Of a DNA stretch of 64,000 nt, positions 33,881 through 43,996 are shown one piece after another. The position numbers and the translations under genes are program-made. Position 1 is the stretch's first letter. The number at the start of each line of letters is the position of its first letter. The stretch comes from Devosia geojensis. Lineage in GTDB: Bacteria > Pseudomonadota > Alphaproteobacteria > Rhizobiales > Devosiaceae. Under the pieces are notes generated by a model that saw nothing but the letters and a program-made list of their open reading frames with translations, was not told where the DNA came from and did not search any database. The stretch lies in the NCBI RefSeq assembly GCF_000969415.1, contig NZ_JZEX01000124.1, positions 1-64,000 on the forward strand, written 5' to 3'.

Positions 33881-34881
33881 GTCGAGGCGCCCTTGAAGAT
33901 GCCGGTCGGCCGCACGAGGAGCGTGACGACGAGGATGACGAAGGCGACGGTCAGTTTGTATTCGGTCGGCACCAGCGCCAGTGTCGACGGCAACTGCAAC
34001 CATTCCGGGAGGACCGCATTGAGAGGCCGCAGCACCATCGTCCAGTTGAATACGGCGAGCGTCTCGGCAAAACCGATGAGGAATCCGCCGGCGATGGCGC
34101 CATAGGCCTGTCCCAGCCCGCCGACGATGGCGGCCGCGAAGATCGGCAGCACGATGTTGAAGGCAAGGTCGGGCTTCAGCGTCACGTCGAGGGCGAGCAT
34201 GGTGCCGGCCGCGCACGCGAGCGCCCCGGCGATGATCCAGGTGACCCTGACGACAAGCGCGGTGTTGATGCCCGAGACCTGCGCCAGATCGGCGTTGTCG
34301 GCCATGGCGCGCATGGCCTTGCCGAGTCGCGACCGCGTGAGGAAGAGATGGAGCGCGACGACGGCGGCGATGGTGACGATGACCATCAGGAGCTGCGGCT
34401 CGGTAAAGACCAGCGGACGGGTCGAACCGATGGCGGAGGTATCGATGCGGATGATTTCCTTCGGCTCGTTCTCGAAGAACGAGTAGGTGCCGGCCCCGAA
34501 GAAGAGGCGGATCAGGCCCTGGATCATCAGCGTCACGCCGATCGAGGCGATGAGGAGCGTCACGGGCTTGGCGCCGCGCGCCCGCAGCGGCGCGTAGAAG
34601 CCCTTGTCGATGCCAAGCGCGAGCACGGCAGCGATGACCATGGCGATCGGCAGCACAAGAAAGCCCGTCGGCACCGGCGTCACGATGCCGAGCGCAGCCG
34701 CCGCGAGCGCCAGGAGGAACGCGATGAACGCGCCCATGGTCATCATGTCGCCATGGGCGAAATGGGCAAAGCGCAGGATGCCGAAGATCAGCGTGATGCC
34801 GATGGCGCCGAGCGCATAGATGGAGCCGAGCACGACGCCCGAGATCACCACCTGGTTGATGAAGAAGATGAGTTCGGTCAT
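33877..34881 (-). CDS. livH: Branched-chain amino-acid ABC transporter permease LivH
   Basis: A 334-residue permease with eight or so helices. SGVVLGSIYALGAIGITLIFGILRFAHFAHGDMM is the LivH N-terminal signature, and SRLGKAMRAMADNADLAQVSGIN is the coupling segment. The insert with FFGAGTYSFFENEPKEII lies in a periplasmic loop. It overlaps livM by 4 bp and lies 8 bp after livF. Pairs with LivM to form the channel. Confidence 0.94.
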   Translation of the reverse strand: MTELIFFINQVVISGVVLGSIYALGAIGITLIFGILRFAHFAHGDMMTMGAFIAFLLALAAAALGIVTPVPTGFLVLPIAMVIAAVLALGIDKGFYAPLRARGAKPVTLLIASIGVTLMIQGLIRLFFGAGTYSFFENEPKEIIRIDTSAIGSTRPLVFTEPQLLMVIVTIAAVVALHLFLTRSRLGKAMRAMADNADLAQVSGINTALVVRVTWIIAGALACAAGTMLALDVTLKPDLAFNIVLPIFAAAIVGGLGQAYGAIAGGFLIGFAETLAVFNWTMVLRPLNAVLPEWLQLPSTLALVPTEYKLTVAFVILVVTLLVRPTGIFKGAST

Positions 34882-34889
34882 GTCGGTCC

Positions 34890-35594
34890 CTAGCCCCCGA
34901 GGAACGATCTGGCGACTTCGGGATCGGCGATGAGCTCGGGGCCCGTGCCGGTGAAGCGGTTCTGCCCGTTGGCGAGGACGAACCCGCGCGACGCGAAGGC
35001 GAGCGCCTGCCTCGCGTTCTGCTCGACCATCAGGATGCCGACGCCTTCCGTGTTGACGCGCACGATCGTCTCGAAGATCTCGATGACGTAGCGCGGCGAG
35101 AGGCCCGCCGAGGGTTCGTCGAGCATGAGGAGCTTGGGCTTGCTCATCAGCGCGCGGCCCATGGCCACCATCTGCCGCTGCCCGCCGGAAAGCTCGCCGG
35201 CCGGCTGACGGCGCTTTTCCTTCAACACCGGGAACATCTGATAGACCCAGGCCATAGTGTCGGAAAAGTCGTCGCGCCTGGTGAAGGCGCCCATCTCGAG
35301 GTTCTCCTCGACGCTCATCGAAGTGAAGACGTTCTTTTCCTGCGGAACGAAGGAGAGGCCCCTGGGCACCAGCCGGTCGGGCAGCGAGTTGGTGATCTCT
35401 TCGCCCGCGAACGTGATGGTGCCGCCGGTGACCTTGAGGAGCCCGAAGATGGCCTTGAGCGTCGTCGACTTGCCCGCCCCGTTGGGGCCGACGATGACGC
35501 CGATGTCGGATTGCTCGATGGCGATGTCGACGCCGTTGAGGATCGGCGCGCCGCCATAGCCGCCGACGACGTGCTTCAGTTCGATGAGGCTCAT
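34890..35594 (-). CDS. livF: Branched-chain amino-acid ABC transporter ATPase LivF
   Basis: A 234-residue ATPase. Walker A IVGPNGAGKSTTLKAIFG, signature ELSGGQRQMVAMGRAL and Walker B KLLMLDEPSAGLSPRY are intact. The start MSLIELKHVVGGYGGAPILNG is typical LivF. The ATG at 35594 was used; an upstream extension lacks family similarity. Follows livG with a 58-bp gap. Confidence 0.94.
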   Translation of the reverse strand: MSLIELKHVVGGYGGAPILNGVDIAIEQSDIGVIVGPNGAGKSTTLKAIFGLLKVTGGTITFAGEEITNSLPDRLVPRGLSFVPQEKNVFTSMSVEENLEMGAFTRRDDFSDTMAWVYQMFPVLKEKRRQPAGELSGGQRQMVAMGRALMSKPKLLMLDEPSAGLSPRYVIEIFETIVRVNTEGVGILMVEQNARQALAFASRGFVLANGQNRFTGTGPELIADPEVARSFLGG

Positions 35595-35652
35595 TATCGG
35601 GTCTCCCCGAGAAGTGAGCACCGGTTTTCGGAGAGGAAGACCCGCATGGACC

Positions 35653-36435
<783 letters not shown>

Positions 36436-36470
36436 TAAGGTCCCGTCCTGGTGTTTCCTGATGCCAATTC

Positions 36471-36501
36471 GCCCGGCCTTTTCCTGGCCGGGCGCTTTTT
36501 T
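36471..36501 (+). terminator. Hairpin with T run, plus orientation
   Basis: GCCCGGCC-N7-GGCCGGGC followed by GCTTTTTT on the plus strand, in the gap between mgsA and livG, both minus-strand genes. No plus-strand gene ends here, so it may block antisense transcription or act only weakly in the minus direction. Confidence 0.5.
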
Positions 36502-36612
36502 CGGCATCTGCACACAAGTGCCCGGTGCGGTCAACCTTTGACCGGACGGACAAAACCTGCGCAACGCCCGCGGACGGGGGTTCTCAACCGGTTTTGAAGG
36601 GCCGCGGCGACC

Positions 36613-36975
36613 TCAAAGGGCCTTCAGCACCGCATCGGCCGTCGAACGGTTGCAGGCAAAGAGGGTATCGTAGAGAGTCGCAAGGCGCGTCAGCGCCTTG
36701 ACGTCGACGTCGTGCGGCAGGGCGGTCAGCGGATCTATGAAGAAGACGAGGGCGTCGAGCTTGCCCTCGGCGATCATGGCGCCGAGCTGCTGATCCCCGC
36801 CCAGCGGGCCGCTCTTCAAAAGCGCGACCTCCAGCCCCGTCTCCTCCCGCACCCGTCCGCCGGTCGTGCCGGTGGCATAGAGCGTATGCCGGGAAAGGAC
36901 CGCAGCGTTGGCCGCGGCCCATTCGGCCATATCCGCCTTCTTGTCGTCGTGGGCGACGAGACCGATCCGTGCCAT
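36613..36975 (-). CDS. mgsA: Methylglyoxal synthase
   Basis: A 120-residue enzyme turning dihydroxyacetone phosphate into methylglyoxal and phosphate. [21 protein letters not shown] is the family start; [29 protein letters not shown] includes the catalytic Asp of GGDQQ and the phosphate-binding region. Length slightly shorter than E. coli MgsA (152). The ATG at 36975 follows AAGGGG. It lies between livG and the first chemoreceptor gene. The product is detoxified by the glyoxalase route, of which gloB is in this window. Confidence 0.93.
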   Translation of the reverse strand: MARIGLVAHDDKKADMAEWAAANAAVLSRHTLYATGTTGGRVREETGLEVALLKSGPLGGDQQLGAMIAEGKLDALVFFIDPLTALPHDVDVKALTRLATLYDTLFACNRSTADAVLKAL

Positions 36976-37064
36976 TGCGAGCCCCTTGCGAGTGAATGCC
37001 TCGAGCCGTTCAACCACGGACGCCCGCGCCGGGCAAGCCGGCGACTGAGTTTGCGCGAAAGCCG

Positions 37065-38825
37065 CTAGAACTCCGCCCACTCGGCCGCCAGCGCCGCATT
37101 GCCGCGCGTGGCAAGGCGCGGGCGGGATGACGTGGGAACAGGCTGCCGCACGTCGGCATCGAGACGAAAGACATCGACCACCCGATCGAGCTCGCTCGCC
37201 TGGCCTTCCGTCTGTTCGATGGCCGCATTCGTCTCTTCGACCAGGGCTGCGTTGTGCTGCGTCATCTCGTCGAGCTGGCGCACCGCAGCGTTGATCTCCT
37301 CGATGGCCGAGGATTGCTCGCGGCTCGCCCGCGCGATGCGCTCGATGAGCACTGAGCTTTCGCGCGCCTCCGCGAGCATCTCGGCCAGCTTCCCCGCGGC
37401 CTCGCCGACGAGTTTCGAACCACCGGCAACTTCTCCGGCGCTGGTCTCGATCAGCCCCTTGATCTCGGCGGAGGCCTCGGCGGCCGACTGGGCGAGGCGA
37501 CGCACCTCGACGGCGACGACGGCAAAACCCTTGCCGGCCTCGCCCGCGCGCGCCGCCTCGACCGAGGCGTTGAGGGCCAGAAGATTGGTCTGGAAGGCGA
37601 TGTCGTCGATCATGCCGATGATCGAGGATATCCTGGCCGAGGAGGCCGAGATGCGCTCCATCGCCTCGTTGGCCTTGCCCATCACCATTCCGCCTTCGCC
37701 GGCGCTCGCCGAAACCGTCCCCGCCTTGACGCTGGCGCTCTCGGCGTTGCGGGCCGTCTCGACGACGGCGGCGGCAAGCTGCTCCATTGCCGCCGAGGTC
37801 TCCTCGATGGTCGCCGCCTGTCGCGTGGTGCGCTGCGAAAGATCGTTGGCGCCGGCAAGAAGCTCCCCGGTCGCGGTCTTGACCGCGCGCGAGGTGCCGC
37901 GCAGGCCCGAGACGATCTCGACCAGACGCTCCAACGAACGGTTGTAGGCGACGCGCAGCGCCTCGTACTGGCCAGTGAACTGCGTATCGATATGACCGGT
38001 GAGGTCGCCATCGGCCATCTTCTCGAGGCTTTGCGTGAGGAGCGCGATGATGCCCTCGGCGCGCTTTCGCTCAGTGATGTCGGTGGCGAACTTGACGACC
38101 TTGACCGGCCGGCCCTGCGGGTCGAGGATCGGGTTGTAGCTCGCCTGGATCCAGACCTCCCGGCCGCCCTTGCCCAGCCGCTTGAACTCGCCGGCGACGA
38201 ACTCGCCTGCCCGCAGCCGCGCCCAGAACTCAGCGTAAGCCTCGCTGCGCGTGAGCTCCGGCTCGCAGAACATGCGGTGATGCCTGCCCTCGATCTCTTC
38301 GAGCCGGTAGCCGAGCGTGGCAAGGAAATTATCGTTGGCGGTGAGCACGTTGCCGTCGAGATCGAACTCGATGACCGCCTGTACCCGCGAGATCGCCGCG
38401 ATCTTGGCGGCGTGGTCGGCCGCCAACGTTTTCTGCGCGGTGATGTCGGTTGCGAACTTGATGACCTTGACCGGCCTGCCGGCCCGGTCGAGGACCGGAT
38501 TGTAGCTCGCCTGGATCCAGACCTCCCGCCCGCCCTTGGCGATGCGCCGGTACTCGGCCGCCTGGAAGCGGCCCTCGGCAAGCTCCTTCCAGAAGCGGTG
38601 GTAGTCCTCGCTCGCCGCGTATTCGGCATCGACGAACATGCGGTGGTGCTTGCCGACGATCTCTTCCAGTGCGTAGTCCATAGCGGCAAGGAAATTGTCG
38701 TTGGCCGTCAGGATCGTCCCGTCGAGCGCGAACTCGATCACCGCCTGCGAACGCAGGATCGCCGCGATCTTGGAGCGTTCCTCGGCCCTTGCGCCCGAGG
38801 TCAACCCGCCAAACAAACTGCCCAT
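37065..38825 (-). CDS. Soluble methyl-accepting chemotaxis protein with tandem PAS domains
   Basis: A 586-residue receptor with no transmembrane helix. Two PAS/PAC units, about residues 20-125 and 145-250, are almost duplicates: each has [11 protein letters not shown] and [13 protein letters not shown] followed by [16 protein letters not shown]-like linker and a methyl-accepting domain follow, with the hairpin tip [22 protein letters not shown]. The C-terminus ends in EWAEF, similar to the E. coli NWETF tether for CheR/CheB. The plan resembles BdlA/Aer-type cytoplasmic receptors, which sense redox or internal signals; the ligand is unknown. The ATG at 38825 was chosen; the frame runs on upstream without coding character. 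Confidence 0.9.
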   Translation of the reverse strand: MGSLFGGLTSGARAEERSKIAAILRSQAVIEFALDGTILTANDNFLAAMDYALEEIVGKHHRMFVDAEYAASEDYHRFWKELAEGRFQAAEYRRIAKGGREVWIQASYNPVLDRAGRPVKVIKFATDITAQKTLAADHAAKIAAISRVQAVIEFDLDGNVLTANDNFLATLGYRLEEIEGRHHRMFCEPELTRSEAYAEFWARLRAGEFVAGEFKRLGKGGREVWIQASYNPILDPQGRPVKVVKFATDITERKRAEGIIALLTQSLEKMADGDLTGHIDTQFTGQYEALRVAYNRSLERLVEIVSGLRGTSRAVKTATGELLAGANDLSQRTTRQAATIEETSAAMEQLAAAVVETARNAESASVKAGTVSASAGEGGMVMGKANEAMERISASSARISSIIGMIDDIAFQTNLLALNASVEAARAGEAGKGFAVVAVEVRRLAQSAAEASAEIKGLIETSAGEVAGGSKLVGEAAGKLAEMLAEARESSVLIERIARASREQSSAIEEINAAVRQLDEMTQHNAALVEETNAAIEQTEGQASELDRVVDVFRLDADVRQPVPTSSRPRLATRGNAALAAEWAEF

Positions 38826-39054
38826 TTCTGAAATCCGTCTCCCCAAAAAGACGTGCCGCGAGCGTTTCCGGAAAAGCGACCATCGCTCGTCCGGCTCAAC
38901 AAACGCTGCGTGAAGGATGGATCGGCCCGAACGACCCCTGAGGGGGCGGCGGGCCGACCGGTGCGGCGCGCCATGCGATGATGGCGCGAAGTGGTTAACG
39001 AGATGAGAGGAAAGACCTACGCGCGGGAGCGTATCCGTCCCGCACGCGGTATCT

Positions 39055-41040
39055 CTAGGACTCGGACCAGGCCGGATCGACGGAGAGGGCGGCATTACCC
39101 ACCGTGGCATAGGCCCGGCCGGCGGGAGCACGACGGCGCGGCGCATCCGACGCCGGCGCAGTTGCCTCGACCTTGAACACCTCAACGATGCCGTCGAGCT
39201 CGCGTGCCTGCGTCTCGGTCTGCTCGATGGCCGCGTTCGTTTCCTCGACGAGGGCGGCGTTGTGCTGGGTCATCTCGTCCATCTGCCGCACGGCGAGATT
39301 GACCTCTTCTATGGCGGTCGCCTGCTCGCGGCTCTGCTGGGCGATATCGTCGATGAGCGCGTTGTTGGAGCGCGCCGCTGCGAGCATGGCGCTGAGCTTG
39401 GCGGCCGCCTCCGCCACCAGCCGCGAGCCGGCGCCGACTTCCTCGGACGACTGCTCAATGAGCGCCTTGACGTCGCCCGATGCGGAGGCCGCCGACTGTG
39501 CCAGGCGCCGCACCTCGACGGCGACGACCGCGAAGCCCTTGCCGGCATCTCCCGCCCGCGCCGCTTCGACCGAAGCGTTGAGGGCCAAAAGGTTGGTCTG
39601 GAAGGCGATGTCGTCGATCATGCCGATGATATTGGAGATCTTGGCCGAGGACGCCGAGATGCGCTCCATGGCGGCGTTCGCCTTGCCCATCACCTGCCCG
39701 CCGTCCTCGGCGGTGCGGGTGACCTCGCCGGCATTGCGGCTGGCCTGCCCCGCCCGCTCGGCATTGCCGAGGACGGTGGCGGCGAGCTGTTCCATGGCCG
39801 CCGAGGTCTCCTCGATGGTCGCCGCCTGGCGGGTCGTGCGCTCGGAAAGATCGTTGGCGCCGGCAAGGATTTCGACGGTCGCGGACTTGACCGCCCGCGA
39901 GGTCGCGCGGAGCTTGCCGGCGACGTCGGTCAGCGTCTCGGCGACGCGGTTCATATCGTCCTTCAAGCGCGCGAACGCGCCCCGGTGGTCGCCGTTCATG
40001 CGGTGCGTGAGGTCCGTGCGCGCCAGGGCCGAGAGCACGGCGCCGGCTTCCGAGAGGCCCCGGTCGACACCCTCGAGCAACGTATTGAAGTTTGCCGAGA
40101 TGCGGGCGATGTCGGCATCGTCGAACCGCGTCTCGATACGGCGGGAGAAATCGCCCTCGACGGAAGCGGCGACGACCTCGTCGAACTCCTGCTGGAAGGC
40201 CTCCATCATCTGCGCGCGCGCCGCGGTCAGGCGGGCCCGCGCCTGCTCCTCGCCAGTCAGCTCGCGCATGCGCACGCCGTTCTGCTTGAAGACCTCGAGC
40301 GCGCGCGCCATGGCGCCGATCTCGTCCTTGCGCTGGGCAAACGGCACGTCGGTCGCAAGGTCGCCCTCGGCCAGCGCCTGCATGCTGCCCGTCAGCTTGA
40401 CGATGGGGCGGCTGAGCGTTGCGCCCGCGATATAGGCGGCAACGGCGATGCCGATTCCAAGCCCGACCACCACGGTCACGCCGATGAGAAGCATCATCTG
40501 CATCTGGAACGCGCCGAGCTCGCCCTCGAGGGAAGCCAGGATTGCCGCGTCCTGCGCCACGACCGCGTCGATCTCGGCCTGATAGGCGCGCCGGTTGGCC
40601 CGGTTCTCCTCGTTGTTGCCCTGCGCGTTCGCCGCCACCGGGCTCTCCTCGCGCCCGAGCCGCGCGGTCTCGCTGCGGAAGGCTCGGAACTCGGCAGTCC
40701 GGCTGACGACCGCATCGAATTCGTTCTGCTGGTCGGCGTCGACGAGCGGCGCCCATTCGGCGAGCAGCCCGTCGATATCATCGAGGAAGCCCATGAGACC
40801 CTCGGCGAACTGCGCGGCCTTCTCGGTATCGGGCGAGGCGTAGATACCCCGCGATTCCATGACGACGGCGGTGACGTAGCGGTTGAGCCGCTCGCCCAGA
40901 TGCACCCGTTCGGCCACCTGCTCGAGCCGCACCAGCTTGCTCTGGTATTCGGCCGCCACATAGGCCGCCATGCCCCCGATGACCACCGCCACCAGGCCCA
41001 TCAGCCAAACGATGGCATAGATTCTCGTCCTGATATTCAC
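39055..41040 (-). CDS. Methyl-accepting chemotaxis protein with four-helix-bundle sensor
   Basis: A 661-residue transmembrane receptor. The GTG start at 41040 gives [20 protein letters not shown], the first membrane helix. A periplasmic helical bundle (about residues 30-180) is of the 4HB_MCP type, and the second helix is [27 protein letters not shown] follows, then a second HAMP-like unit ([22 protein letters not shown]) and the signalling domain with [22 protein letters not shown]. The tail [14 protein letters not shown] lacks the terminal Phe of the tethering pentapeptide. GGGGGTAGAC precedes the start. Confidence 0.92.
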   Translation of the reverse strand: MNIRTRIYAIVWLMGLVAVVIGGMAAYVAAEYQSKLVRLEQVAERVHLGERLNRYVTAVVMESRGIYASPDTEKAAQFAEGLMGFLDDIDGLLAEWAPLVDADQQNEFDAVVSRTAEFRAFRSETARLGREESPVAANAQGNNEENRANRRAYQAEIDAVVAQDAAILASLEGELGAFQMQMMLLIGVTVVVGLGIGIAVAAYIAGATLSRPIVKLTGSMQALAEGDLATDVPFAQRKDEIGAMARALEVFKQNGVRMRELTGEEQARARLTAARAQMMEAFQQEFDEVVAASVEGDFSRRIETRFDDADIARISANFNTLLEGVDRGLSEAGAVLSALARTDLTHRMNGDHRGAFARLKDDMNRVAETLTDVAGKLRATSRAVKSATVEILAGANDLSERTTRQAATIEETSAAMEQLAATVLGNAERAGQASRNAGEVTRTAEDGGQVMGKANAAMERISASSAKISNIIGMIDDIAFQTNLLALNASVEAARAGDAGKGFAVVAVEVRRLAQSAASASGDVKALIEQSSEEVGAGSRLVAEAAAKLSAMLAAARSNNALIDDIAQQSREQATAIEEVNLAVRQMDEMTQHNAALVEETNAAIEQTETQARELDGIVEVFKVEATAPASDAPRRRAPAGRAYATVGNAALSVDPAWSES

Positions 41041-41239
41041 GTCTACCCCCGTTGGCGCCACCGCTTGCGAGCGCGTGCAGGGACCGCCGGCGCGGGACAA
41101 GCCCGGCCGTCATCGGCGACACCGCAAGCGTCGGAAGGAGCGACGCGGAATGACCCTGCCATGCGCCGCCGTCGTCGGCGGCGCGAAGGCGTTTATGTTC
41201 TGCGTCCGAAGTTAGAATTACGGGGTTTTGCTTAAGGCT

Positions 41240-41689
41240 TCATGAACCGCGCGGCAGCCGGCCAGGCTTCGACAGTACCTTCTGGAAGCATTTCGATTGG
41301 GTATCCGTATAACCCAGCTTCTCATAGAAACCCTCTGCCTCCCGATTGCCGGATCGAACCAGGAGCTGGACCTTCCAGACGCCCTGCTCGGCAAGCCAGC
41401 GCTCGGCGGCCTCCATGACGCGGCGACCGACGCCATGGCGGCGCATGTCGGGGTCGGAGGCGACGTAGTAGACCCAACCCCGATGGCCATCCTGTCCGAC
41501 CATTGCGGTGCCGACGATCGCCTCGTCATGCGTGGCGACGAGGACGATGGAGTGGTTGTTGCTGCGCGCGAACGCGATATCGTGGCGCGGATCGTTCCAG
41601 GGCCTCAACAGCCCCGCCGCGCCCCAGAGGGCGACGATCTCCTCGACATCTGCGTCCTCGGCGGACCTGACGCGAATGCCGTCGCTCAC
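41240..41689 (-). CDS. GNAT-family N-acetyltransferase (YpeA-like)
   Basis: A 149-residue acetyltransferase with the acetyl-CoA loop VASDPDMRRHGVGRRVMEAAERWL and the terminal KVQLLVRSGNREAEGFYEKLGY block, close to YpeA and related RimI-like proteins. It lies between two chemoreceptor genes, on the same strand. Whether it modifies a chemotaxis protein is unknown; CheY acetylation is known in E. coli, so the position invites a test, but this is only inference. Confidence 0.85.
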   Translation of the reverse strand: MSDGIRVRSAEDADVEEIVALWGAAGLLRPWNDPRHDIAFARSNNHSIVLVATHDEAIVGTAMVGQDGHRGWVYYVASDPDMRRHGVGRRVMEAAERWLAEQGVWKVQLLVRSGNREAEGFYEKLGYTDTQSKCFQKVLSKPGRLPRGS

Positions 41690-41717
41690 GGACGTGCCCC
41701 TTCCATGTCCGGCACGC

Positions 41718-43415
41718 TCAGGCTCCGACGACGCGCAGCGCCGGCGCCGCGGCGCCGGGATCGAGCTCGAACTGGTCGATGATCATGTCGAGCTCGGCCG
41801 CCTGCCCCTCGGTCTGCTCGATGGCCGCGTTGGTTTCTTCGACGAGAGCGGCATTGTGCTGGGTCATCTCGTCCATCTGCCGCACCGCGGCGGCCACCTC
41901 GCCGATGGCGGACGCCTGCGCGCGACTGGCCTCGGCCATGGACCTGAGGAGCCCGGTATTCTCTTCGGCCGCCGCGACGACGCCGGCGAGCCCGCCCGCT
42001 GCCTCGGCGACGAGCCCGGCGCCGCCCCTCACCTCGGCGGCCGATGCTTCGATCAAGCCCTTGACCTCGGACGACGCCTCGGCGGCCGACTGCGCGAGAC
42101 GCCTGACCTCTATGGCGACGACCGCGAAACCCTTGCCGGCCTCGCCGGCGCGGGCGGCTTCCACCGACGCGTTGAGGGCGAGAAGATTGGTCTGGAAGGC
42201 GATGTCGTCGATCATGCCGATGATCGATGATATCCTGGAGGACGCGGTTGTGATCCGGTCCATGGCGCGGCTCGCTTCATCCATCGCCGAGCCGCTCCTG
42301 CGGGCGCTGGCGGCGACGGCCTCGGCCTTGCCGCTCGCGTCCTCGGCCATCCGCGCGTTGCGCACCACGGTTCCCGCCAGTTCCTCCATGACCGCCGAGG
42401 TTTCCTCGATGGTCGCCGCCTGCCGTGTGGTCCGTTCCGAGAGGTCGTTGGTGCCGGTGAGGATTTCTCCGGTGGCCGTACGCAACGACCGCGAAGCCTG
42501 CCGGAGCCGGCCGACGAGTGCCGCGAGGGTATCGGCCACGGCGTTGGTGTCCGCCTTCAGCCGCCCGAAGGCGCCGGCATAGTCGCCTTCGACCCGCCGC
42601 GTCAGGTCCGCCTCGGCAAGCGCTGCAAGCACTTCGCCGGTTTCGGCAAGACCGGCCTCGACGGTATCGAGCAGGTCATTGAGCGCTCCCGCCAGGGCGT
42701 TGAGGTCGCTTTCGGCGAAACCCGCCGGCACGCGCCGGCTGAAGTCGCCCCTGCTTGCGGCGACCACGGCCTCGCCGACGCCCCTCTGCAACGCTTCGAC
42801 CTCGTGGGCATGCGCCTCGATGGCGGCAAGATTCTCCTCGGCGCTCCGGGCATACTGGTGCGCGGCCGCCGCCTGTGCCTCCGCCTCCGCCGACTTGCCG
42901 GAAACGAGCGCGACAAGACTTTGCGTATTGCGCGTCATCCACACGAGAGCGGCCGCTTCCGCAACGAGGATGACCGCATGCAGCGCAATGCGCGCGAGCC
43001 CGCCCTCGCCATAGAAGACGAGATCGCTCCACGTCATGCCGAGGACGAGGTGATGGACGGCAACGAGCCCGGCTCCGAGCAAGATCGCCCTGATGTCGTA
43101 GAGGAGCGCGCACATGGCGAGCGCGGCAAAGAACGCCATGTGGACGTCGACCTGCATCGGATGGCCGCGCATGGCGACGAGCCCCGCCATCACCTGCGCC
43201 ATCAGCACCGAGACGGCGAGATAGCGGAAGGACGCCCGCCGGCGCAGGAACACGAATCCGGCCACGAGCGCGGCGAGGGTAAGGGCGGCGATGAGCGTGC
43301 CGGCGCCGGGCGCCGCAAACCGCGCCCATTCGGTCAACGCCACGGCCAGGGCCGAGACGATGCCCATGGCCGCCAGCGCCACGGCCGCCTGCATGCGAAA
43401 ATGATCCAGACTCAT
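41718..43415 (-). CDS. Methyl-accepting chemotaxis protein with polytopic membrane sensor
   Basis: A 565-residue receptor whose N-terminal ~165 residues form five or six membrane helices rather than a periplasmic domain. This region includes [20 protein letters not shown] and [14 protein letters not shown], with several histidines near or in helices. Next come a helical linker, two HAMP-like units ([15 protein letters not shown]) and a full signalling domain with the conserved tip. The tail ends [14 protein letters not shown] with no pentapeptide. I do not recognise a named sensor family, although similar proteins occur in alphaproteobacteria. Confidence 0.85.
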   Translation of the reverse strand: MSLDHFRMQAAVALAAMGIVSALAVALTEWARFAAPGAGTLIAALTLAALVAGFVFLRRRASFRYLAVSVLMAQVMAGLVAMRGHPMQVDVHMAFFAALAMCALLYDIRAILLGAGLVAVHHLVLGMTWSDLVFYGEGGLARIALHAVILVAEAAALVWMTRNTQSLVALVSGKSAEAEAQAAAAHQYARSAEENLAAIEAHAHEVEALQRGVGEAVVAASRGDFSRRVPAGFAESDLNALAGALNDLLDTVEAGLAETGEVLAALAEADLTRRVEGDYAGAFGRLKADTNAVADTLAALVGRLRQASRSLRTATGEILTGTNDLSERTTRQAATIEETSAVMEELAGTVVRNARMAEDASGKAEAVAASARRSGSAMDEASRAMDRITTASSRISSIIGMIDDIAFQTNLLALNASVEAARAGEAGKGFAVVAIEVRRLAQSAAEASSEVKGLIEASAAEVRGGAGLVAEAAGGLAGVVAAAEENTGLLRSMAEASRAQASAIGEVAAAVRQMDEMTQHNAALVEETNAAIEQTEGQAAELDMIIDQFELDPGAAAPALRVVGA

Positions 43416-43484
43416 TGCCTTCGCCCCCTTGCCCTTCCCGTCGACTTCCCCGACGGGATCGCGTTCCGTCCCATCCAGGTCGCC

Positions 43485-43814
43485 TTAGGCGGCGGGCGCG
43501 CAAAGCCCGCTGGCCGCGGTGATGAACCAGGCGCCCATCTGGCGCACCCGGTCATCGAACCCGGCATCCGCCGCATAGGCGATCACGACATTGGGCAGCC
43601 GCCCCGTGTCGACCACCCGGCCACCCGCCGCGGCGATTGTCGCGATCGCCTCGCCCTGCCCGGTCCACGGCGCAAAGACGACCCCCATCTCGCCGGTTTC
43701 GGGCGGCGCGTGCAGGGCCGCGGCGCCGAGAATGGCGCTCAGAACGGCCACGCCGAGCGCCGGCGCCAGGTCATGAAGGACGTTTTCGCGACGTCCGGTG
43801 GTGCCGCTATCCAT
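43485..43814 (-). CDS. Small membrane-anchored hypothetical protein
   Basis: A 109-residue protein inside the receptor cluster. One probable membrane helix (residues 14-33, LAPALGVAVLSAILGAAALH) is followed by a small domain GVVFAPWTGQGEAIATIAAAGG and VVDTGRLPNVVIAYAADAG, which looks like a compact alpha-beta fold. I do not recognise the family. Codon use fits a gene, and it sits 69 bp upstream of the MCP3 start on the same strand. Function unknown. Confidence 0.6.
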   Translation of the reverse strand: MDSGTTGRRENVLHDLAPALGVAVLSAILGAAALHAPPETGEMGVVFAPWTGQGEAIATIAAAGGRVVDTGRLPNVVIAYAADAGFDDRVRQMGAWFITAASGLCAPAA

Positions 43815-43941
43815 AGCCGCCCGACCTCGACGGATGCGCCGGTTAAACCCAGCCGCACCAGTTATTTGTGAAGGTAGAGCTTGCGCCCGCAGTCGTTAAT
43901 TTTGGCTTGCCTGTCCGGTTTGGGTCGCTCCGGGCATCACG

Positions 43942-43969
43942 AAAAAGGGGAGGGACGTCGTCCCTCCCC
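43942..43969 (-). terminator. Rho-independent terminator of MCP4
   Basis: GGGGAGGGAC-GTC-GTCCCTCCCC with a run of A on the plus side, hence a T run at the end of the minus-strand transcript. It lies 28 bp after the stop of the receptor gene at 43997. Confidence 0.8.
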
Positions 43970-43996
43970 GCATGCCGATACCGCTGGTCGCGGCGC

